Part shown: piece after piece, positions 56,273-64,000 of the stretch
Position numbering within the stretch: position 1 is the stretch's first letter
How the letters are laid out: every line of letters begins with the position of its first letter
Assembly (NCBI GenBank): GCA_018389105.1
Contig: JACATO010000319.1
Span: 806,001 to 870,000 of the forward strand
Length of the DNA stretch: 64,000 bases
Direction: 5' to 3'
DNA from: Nautilus pompilius
Taxonomy: Eukaryota; Mollusca; Cephalopoda; Nautilida; Nautilidae
The notes under the pieces: generated by a model
What the model was told of the DNA's origin: nothing
What the model saw: only the letters and a program-made list of their open reading frames with translations
Database searches by the model: none
Translations under genes and position numbers: made by a program

Positions 56273-59200
56273 CACACAAGTGTTAAATGTACAGACAGAC
56301 TTAGGGTAATTTGACTATCCATACCCATGCGTCATGTTTATGGAGGACACTAGAATCTTTGCTGTGTCACAAAAAAGGGAAAAAGCATGATTTTTATTTT
56401 AGCAGCTTGGAAGGCAAAAAAAATAAATACAAAAAACAACAAGGGTAATAATATACTTTAAACCTATACTCTATTCAGTTTCTGGAAATGAAAATCGTGT
56501 AAACTAATTAAAAATTTTTAAAAAAAAAAAATTTGAATTACCTACTTCTTCAAAGATGTTTTTATTTTTAACTTGAGATATGTAGGGTGGCGACTGATGT
56601 ATAAAGTTTCTGTTTATTTAAATCCCTAGTGACTAAGCTGGGTAAAACAGTGGAGACCATTGCACAAAGCAGTATGCAAAAGCATTGTCTCTGGATATCC
56701 TTAGGCTCTTTATTGAGCCAGTCTCCTCTCACAAAGACAAGCAAGACCATTTTCAGGTGAACGTGCAGGTGCAACATCACTGACGGTTTGTTCTTGAGAA
56801 GGCGCTGTACAACAGACGGGAATCCATGCACAAGAAAGCTCAGAGGTTCATCTTTTTTTTTTTTTTTTTGGTTTCAACTGTAGAGAAATGGTGCAATGTA
56901 GCTTAATAAAGTGAAACTATCTCCTCTTTTTTATTTTTTTTCAAAACAGATTTTAATAATCAACTCCACAGGTCGTACAAGAAAACCATTCCGAAATAAT
57001 CGTAGTTCCAGCTCACTGACGAGACTTTTGAATTGTAGTTAGTTGGGTTTTTCTTTTTATAAAGCCGGACCACATCCAGAAAAAACGAAAACTAAAATCA
57101 GAAACAGAATTACCTACCCAAAGGATTCAGAATTTATTACCGACTTTGAAATAGCTGTTCTTTGACACCAAAAAAAGAGACTCTAATGAACCAAATACTC
57201 TTTCTGATTAATGTGCTTTTGTATTCATCTACAACGGCACAAGGACCTCTTCTTTGCCTGCGTTTTAATTTTCAAATTAGCTGACCATAAATTAATGCAA
57301 TTAAGATCCCCCCCCACAAAAAATCCCGTTGTGCGTGTGTTGGTGAGTGTTTGTAAAGAGTAAATGAATCTGTTAAATATTGCATTAAATACAAATAACA
57401 TTACAACAAAGTTCAGCTCACATTAAAACTCAGTATTCTGTGACAAATTTCAGAGGAAGGGACTGCACCTTCTTGCTCAAACACTGGCTGGGTACGTAAA
57501 AACATCTGCTGATAAGCCCACCCTTATAAGTCATTTTTGAGACATACAAGCAACTCATACAGTATGCATTTTACCTTGGTTTTTCATTAAAAAAAAACAA
57601 ATGAAAGCATACATAACACTAACCTCATTACATCATTAGGCCCACATGTTGTTTATTAGCCATATTCTTCGAGTGGAATGGCTGCCCAGTTAACCTGCTT
57701 GGCTCCTACATTCTCCATGTCCAAAGCTGACTAAGTTTGCATCAAAAATTAGCATCTAGCAGAAATTAAGTAATACAGGGAGGGAAGTGGCCAACCCGCC
57801 TCATTTTACTGATGGCCTGAAAAAGTGATGATTCTTTGTTAGTTGCTTTGCCTACCTAACCTTTTCTGAAAAGGGGACCCAACAGTCATAAACTTTAACA
57901 TTTAAATAAATGAATGTATCTGCTTGCACTCACAGCTGAATTCAGCATCATGGGAAGTATGAATGGCGCGAGTCATGTGATGTTTAGATTATTTTATAGT
58001 AAATGTAATAACAGCTGATCTTATTCGGTTAAAACTAAGATATTCCCCAGTTTTTGCACAAAATGGCAGCAGCAAGTACTAAACCTGGTTCCACATTGAG
58101 ACTAACACAGTAAAAGTCACTGAAAAGAGGCCGGTTGTAGCATTTGTCGTATACAAGAGTTTCCTGACAGTCACTGCCAGAGGAAAAACCTCCCTCATTT
58201 GCTAAAAGTGGAGACAATAATTTCATTTGAAATAACAGCATAAAATAAAATCTTCAGGGAAAAATAAAAGCAAGCATCAATGCATTGTAGTACAAGCTGC
58301 ATATCGTATAGTCACATTCTTACTACTACTACTATTTTCAACTTGACTTTATATAGAATTTTTTTTTAAATTACCATTAAACACGGGAGAAGCATATTAT
58401 ATTTTTTTGGAGAATTAAAAAAAAAACTATTCTCTCTCTCTCTTTTGTTTGTGCATAAATCTAAAATAATCACATTTCAATCTAATCAAATTGTGTTGGA
58501 ATGGTAAACAAAGGGTTAACCTGTAAATTCTAAAGCTCAATTATTCAAAACTCTAGATTTGGTGCAGCTCTCTTATACAGGTCACCACTGACATTTCTCA
58601 CAAGTTTCGTGTTGAGATAGGGTTAAAATATAAAGGGCTGATAGAATATGTAAAAAAGAAAGATAAAAAAATTAATTATGTAGCAGAAAAAAAATCTTTT
58701 GAATTTTTGTTTTTTTTTTTTCCTGATTAATTCAGCTTTAAGTTTCTTATCCTAGATTTCTTAGAATGCAAGTGAAGCCGCTCCCTGCCTCCATGAGGAG
58801 GTTTGGTGAGTCTGCCGACATTTCACGGTGCAAAGGTCTGTTTGTAGACATCCATTACTTATAAATAAAAGAAAATTATTCCTGATGTTCAAAAAGTAAG
58901 AGTCAGTTTATAGCACCAGTTATTCTTGCAAACATAAAACTGGCAGTTATTGTCTCTTAATGCTAGACTAATGATGATGATTCTTAGTCATGTATGTAAA
59001 TGACAAAAAGATATTTCATCCAGCGTTCCACCACCGATCTATCAAATATCAAACAGGTGCTGCGGCCCGATCAGAATAATTTAGCATTTTAAAAAATCCT
59101 TTTGAAATTATCTTATTTTATGCAGCAGGTTCAGTTTTAATTTGCATAAATAAATTATTTTTTAAAAAATTACCTTAACAGTCTGGGAATCAATACAATA

Positions 59201-62200
59201 TCAATAATTAGGAGTTTCACTAGCTTGGCTTTTCGGAGAGTTGTGATTGCCTTATATATGCATATGTATAAAATTAATTCAAATTTTAAATCCTCAAAAC
59301 CTTTGAGAGGTAAGCTTCTACAGAAGCATTTAAGAGTCTGGGGCTTAAGGAGGTGAATGGCCTATAATTCTATGTGTCACCGTAGCCTAAAAAAAAAGAA
59401 AAAAACAAAACAAAACAAGCAGATCTCTCTCCTGTCCATTGGTCAGTTACCCTTCATCCCAAATCTCTTAATTTTAGAATGAGAAAACAAACTATAACCA
59501 GCAAGATATTTCTCACAATACCTGCCACTGGGTGGCATTTGTGCTGTTTTCCTAAATTATATGGATATGTAGTTTCGTGATTATCATTTTGCGTGGCGAA
59601 CAATGAGAAGTTTCAAAACAGAATTTGCATTTGTTTGCTCCCTCACACACCAAAATATAGCAGCGGAGGATAGGAAAACTTCACACGATTGCCCAAGCTG
59701 GCCGCCCTGGCATCAATGAGTTCATTGCCATCATCTCTCACTTCCAGTCTATTTAAGCATACATTTTAAAATACGTATTTTTGAATAACTAAACAAGCAC
59801 CAGCCATCATCATCATCAACAACCACCACCATGGGGTGGGAGGGTGGGGACAGAAGATGGGATGAAAATGTTTGCTTCATTGTTGTGTGGTGGCAGGAAA
59901 ACGTTACTACTGATACAAGAGCTCCCAAGGGGAGAGAAACCCGCCATTAACATTATTCTGATCTTTTAAATTTACTAGTAATGTTACTATTAACAGATGC
60001 TGTTTAAAAAAGAAATATATATGATCATCACCGCTGCACCTGCAGAGTTTGAGAAAAACTGTTAGCAATTTAAATTTTAAAAATTCACTATATCCTAAAA
60101 AAAAACGTAATAAAATTACAAGAGAAAATAGTAGTAATCATGGACTAAAGTGCTGCTTTATGCACAAACCATGAAAGCCTATTTTCTCCAAACACCACAC
60201 TGGCCGGAATATAATTAATTACCACTCTATTTTGTTGGTTAAAATCAAACAATTTGTTTTTAAAGCCACCATAACAATCTTTTAAAAAAAATGGTAATAC
60301 AAGTCATTTAAAACAAAAACAAACTGGCCAGTTAAGCTCTGAGCACCAACATCCTCAAAAGAGTCAAAACTTCATCCTCACAACATACACAAATATTTTT
60401 GCTTGGATACAGTATTTAAATTTTAATCTTCTCAGCTCTGCTGACATTAACAATTTAAAGCAAACAATAAATTCGAGGCAGTTTGAAATCTTCCACAAGT
60501 TTTTTTTAAATACACACAGACACACACACAAAAAAAAAATGCATTCTAGAATCTGTGACCAGATGCTGTAGACGACAAACCTGGCAGTCGCTCTAGATTT
60601 CAGACAACCTCTCTATCTATTAGTTTTCCTGGATGTGTATTACTCATAGATTATGCAATTTTCCTGGATTGGGCAGTTATTGTGGATTTGCTTGTTTGTT
60701 TGTTTTTTTTTATTTTTAAAAAATTATTTGGAGCAATCTAAAAACTGTGAAACTCCCCCCCACCCCATGATGGAAGACGCGAAGCCAAGTGAAAGTTAAA
60801 AACAGAAAAGGGTTCATCACTGGCAGACCGTATGAACCTAAACCAGAAGAAATGTGTTTTGTACAAGCAACTGTTGCTACCATCAACATTAAGTAATAAA
60901 TTTATCTCTCTGATTGTGAAAAGTCTACTTCCAGCGTGAATATAATTCCCCTGAATTTTCATACTTAATTTTTATCAGAAGTTGCTTTAAAAAACTGTGG
61001 AACAGGGTTTCTATGGAGGTTGAAGAGATGGTAGGGCATCTTTTATAGAAATAATCTGTCCTTAATTAAAGAAGTTCATCTAAAGAGGCTGTCTCTCCAG
61101 TCTGGTTTCTACTTGTCAATTGTTTGGAGAACCTTCCAAAATGCAACGCTACAAAAAATTTTACGATTGCCTGCAAACAGAAGTCGCTGAAATGGCTGCC
61201 AATTTTCAAAGCAGATCCAAGGTTAACTCTTTTTCTGGCTTAGTTTGCTACTTTCTTTTCTTCAAGTGATTTACGTCATCTGCTTGGTTGGATTGACAAT
61301 GATCAGAACCTGTGAATTTTTGAAGCATTGTTGGAAGGTTGGCAAATAAAAACCAGATCATGCACAACAGCTTTAATTTTTACTTATAGCAAGCAATTTA
61401 ATTTTACTGCACAACTATACACATCTGCATGGTATTGTGACTGTCACATCTACGTCTGTGCCATTTAATAGAACAAGCAGGGGAGACAAATCTTACAACA
61501 TAATTACACACAATGCTACCCAAGACTCTGTTGTAGGTTAGGGACAATGATGTGCGAACCCTCATTAAAGAAATAAAGGAAAAGAGTCCCATCTAGTTCA
61601 TATTGTAAAGATCTATTCTGATGGCACTGTCGGTTTCTTTTTTCAGAATTAACAGTTTTAATAATAACAAAAGAACGGTAGGTTATTGGTGAGTTAATTC
61701 ATCTGGCCCCAAAGCAAGATCCATTATCCACCAAGGGTACAATTTACTCTTTTGCCTGTGGTAAGAAACACTGTGGTGAATGAAACAGAGACCCCTCACC
61801 AATTCCAGACACAGAATATCAGCTAGAAAAGTCAGCATTAGCGAGTCATGCAGCCACATGCCGTTAGTGATCAGCACGGCTCTAGAACCTAGCACGCTAA
61901 GCAAACCCAGGGCTAAGGTCAGCAGAATCTGAGTAACCCTTACTAACTGATAAGGTTTAATATCCCCAAAAGTGCTGTCTGACTGGGCAGAGATACCAAG
62001 GTGGTGCAGTGAACTAACATTGGTCTAAATAAAAATAATAAAAACACACCAGGCACCTGGAAATTAAACAGTTCAAGACCAGCTCCAGTCACTTGTACCT
62101 TTCAAGAAATAGAAACTCCTGCTGTGAAACACCGTCAACATACATCAGAGCAGTCTGGCTAAACCTTGACAGCAAGAACAGGGGGAAGATTGCCGAAACA

Positions 62201-62432
62201 CAAGTCTGTTAACGAAGTGCTGGGAGGGGGGAAGGAAACTGTGCATCGTTAAAATCTGTCAGAGCTACAACCGAAATGAAACAATAACACACACACACAC
62301 AGCATCTTCCTTTTGTCAATAATTAACAATATGAACAATGTTAAAATAAATTCATTCAGTAGATTATATACAATATATTACAATTCTATTTGAGATTATT
62401 AAAATACGCAGAAGTAAAAAAAAAAAAGATGA

Positions 62433-62438
62433 TTTATT
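62433..62438 (-). terminator. candidate polyadenylation signal of the zinc-finger gene
   Basis: AATAAA on the minus strand, about 555 bases after the stop codon at 62994. A plausible 3' end, but other hexamers lie further downstream. Confidence 0.4.
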
Positions 62439-62993
62439 ACAATATCTGGTATTAATGAAGTCAGACACTTCAAATAGTCAAAATAACCAACACATTTTAC
62501 CTGGGTTAGTTGGAAACAAATTGTGTTTAACCCTCAGCATACCGCCTACTGTACTTTTGCACTCCCCACTACCCTTCATAACCTGTATTACTCAGCAGAC
62601 CCTTAGGGACTCTGAAACACAGTACCTTCCTCATTAAAATAACCCTTTTTAATGTCAAATTTGCATATCGTTCCAACTCCCACATTGAGTGTGTTGACTA
62701 AACATACCATCAGTCCAACACAAATACCAGTGATTCTAGGGGTGCAAATGCACCTCACCACCACCCCCTTCCTGGTGGTATAAGTTCGATAAAAGCTATC
62801 AGCATATATACAGAGGTTTAAAAACAGAAATGTTACAGCCATTTTAAGCATTAACTTGACTGATTTTGAAAATGTTTCTTGGCGTATGTACGTAAATACT
62901 AAACACAACAAAAAATCTTTTCGTTTAGATGTTGGATACAAATCACCAATATAAACCCAAGAAACCAGCCCCTGTTTTTTTTTTTTTTCTTTT

Positions 62994-63481
62994 TCAAGAG
63001 CTTTCAGCAAGTTTATTTTGAGTCTTCCATTCTTTTCCACCCAGAACTTTCCCGTGTCCCTTGAAAGGTGAGCCAGCCATAATGCTTACAGCATCCAGAT
63101 CAAAGCTCGCGTCGCTGTTCAGGAACACCTTTGACGTCCGCAAACCTTTGCAGGTACCACTGTGCCGTTTCAGGTGATACTTGGTGTAGAAGGACTTGCT
63201 GCAAGTTGGGCAGGTGTAATCTCTCTCGCCTGAGTGGATCTTCAGGTGTTTCTTGAAGTTCTGCGTCTTGTAGAAGCTTTTCTCACAGTGGGAACACCGG
63301 AAGATTTTCTCCTTTGTGTGCTGGTACTCGTGCTGTTTCAGGTCGGAGGAACGCGAGAACATCTTCTCGCAGAACCTGCACTTCAGGTTCTTTTCCCCAG
63401 TATGTGTAAACATATGGGACTTCAGGTGAGCCTTCTGGCGAAACAATTTATGACACACACAGCAAGAGAACTTTCTCTCCC
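62994..63481 (-). CDS. C2H2 zinc-finger protein, last coding exon (partial)
   Basis: The final exon of a multi-finger protein, probably a DNA-binding nuclear regulator. It encodes three standard C2H2 fingers (C-x2-C-x12-H-x3-H: SCCVCHKLF..., LKCRFCEKMF..., FRCSHCEKSF...) and a fourth, YTCPTCSKSF, ending H-S-G-T-C, so its last ligand is cysteine (C2HC). Linkers THTGEK, QHTKEK and IHSGER join them. A tail of about 48 residues with SDASFDLDAV follows to the TGA at 62996-62994. The exon begins after a minus-strand acceptor (CATTCTCAG at 63490-63482) in phase 1, splitting the glycine of the linker, so further fingers probably lie in upstream exons outside the window. Open sequence beyond 63481 is intron. 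I cannot name the orthologue. Confidence 0.85.
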
Positions 63482-64000
63482 CTGAGAATGAAAAACAGTA
63501 ACAGGAACTCTGATAATTTTGTAGTCTAGGATAACCAAAAAAAAAAAACAAACTGCTTTATTCAAACAGAAAATTCCTCTAATTTTGCAATAAATTTTTG
63601 TATGAATATCAAAGCAATTTACTTGCTAACAGGTGGTTAGAAATTATTAACAGAGATCAAGTGAAGAAGAAATTTTAGTCTCATTATACAGTCTGTAGTT
63701 CATTGTCATCTTGAATGTGCAGAAGCACAAAGTCCTTTAAGAAAAGACATGAAGCTATTAGAAAATGCTCAGCACAGATTCACTCTAATGTTTTCAAGTC
63801 TTAAATATTTAGAATAAACTAACAATTAAAAATACCAGCTTTATCTCATGTTGATTATAGACCTGATAAGGCATGCTATAAAATAATTAAGTTTTTTTTA
63901 GCAGGCAGTGAATGGTTTAGGTTTTCTGCAGTTAATAATACAATTATAGATTAAAGAATTCAACACAGAATTATTTATGGGTGTTGATTACATCACCAAC
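63482..64000 (-). other. intron upstream of the zinc-finger last exon
   Basis: It ends in the acceptor at 63483-63482 with a short pyrimidine stretch. The rest is AT-rich with no exon seen. Confidence 0.6.

Larger units (their letters stand above)
53915..62432. other. long stretch without a recognised gene, including simple repeats
   Basis: No coding exon could be supported on either strand. Simple repeats include AC/CGCA (about 56091-56137), TA (56254-56272), a CTC-AAATACACA motif repeated three times near 55880-55920, and many A or T runs. Minus-strand open frames of 60-87 codons (for example 56831-56568, 60962-60738, 61904-61683) have no family match. The right part may be flank or alternative 3' UTR of the zinc-finger gene. 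Confidence 0.5.

Noticed and set aside
56568-56831. 87-codon minus-strand open frame
   Set aside because: No recognisable domain, no splice or start context, and it lies in repeat-rich non-coding DNA.
63482-63551. Extra N-terminal residues of the zinc-finger open frame
   Set aside because: A clear acceptor (CATTCTCAG) ends at 63482, and the extra residues are T/F-rich intron translation.

Overview
The window is AT-rich animal DNA. Its genes have introns, most of the sequence is non-coding, and it carries many decayed DNA transposons (hAT, Tc1/mariner, pogo/Tigger-like, piggyBac), tRNA-derived SINE remains and simple repeats. The mix of transposons and the tandem expansion of TMEM45-like genes suggest an invertebrate, most likely a lophotrochozoan such as a mollusc. 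That assignment is inference: no sequence here names the species.

The main content is a head-to-tail array of four intact TMEM45-like (DUF716) genes, all on the + strand, with coding exons at 8648-9448, 18339-19184, 28380-29207 and 35734-36522. Each codes for a seven-pass membrane protein of 262-281 residues in a single coding exon. Each start codon lies 36-42 bases downstream of a near-identical 3' splice site (AG followed by GTTTATGA or GTTTTTG), so each copy probably has a 5' untranslated exon further upstream that I could not locate. Copies 3 and 4 are the closest pair. Copies 1 and 2 have lost different polar residues that the other copies and the vertebrate proteins keep.

The spaces between genes are filled with transposon fossils. 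These are hAT (1-1440), mariner/Tc1-like (3.5 kb), Tc1-like (6.0-7.2 and 7.7-8.3 kb), pogo/Tigger-like (14.0-15.0 kb), piggyBac (16.8-17.8 kb), a SINE (19.4-19.7 kb), a second copy of the 6-7 kb Tc1 element (23.8-24.7 kb), a possible Penelope-like tail (25.0-25.5 kb), a mariner with both ends and its TA duplication (27022-28265), an unnamed conserved fragment (31.4-31.8 kb) and a KRBA2/SCAND3-type integrase fossil (32.4-33.3 kb). The mariner sits 77 bases in front of the splice acceptor of TMEM45-like copy 3.

At 38.4-39.85 kb the base composition changes sharply to a GC- and CpG-rich island with G-runs and candidate splice donors on the minus strand. It is probably a promoter, but I could not connect it to a gene. 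It is followed directly by a roughly 1.06 kb minisatellite of a 28-bp unit (39858-40916). Beyond it are another hAT (41.5-43.0 kb), a Tc1-like element (47.8-48.8 kb), a piggyBac fragment (49.45-50.1 kb), a degenerate tRNA-like SINE head (53.84 kb) and long stretches in which I recognise no gene. The window ends with the last coding exon of a C2H2 zinc-finger gene on the minus strand (63481-62994), whose upstream exons lie beyond the right edge.
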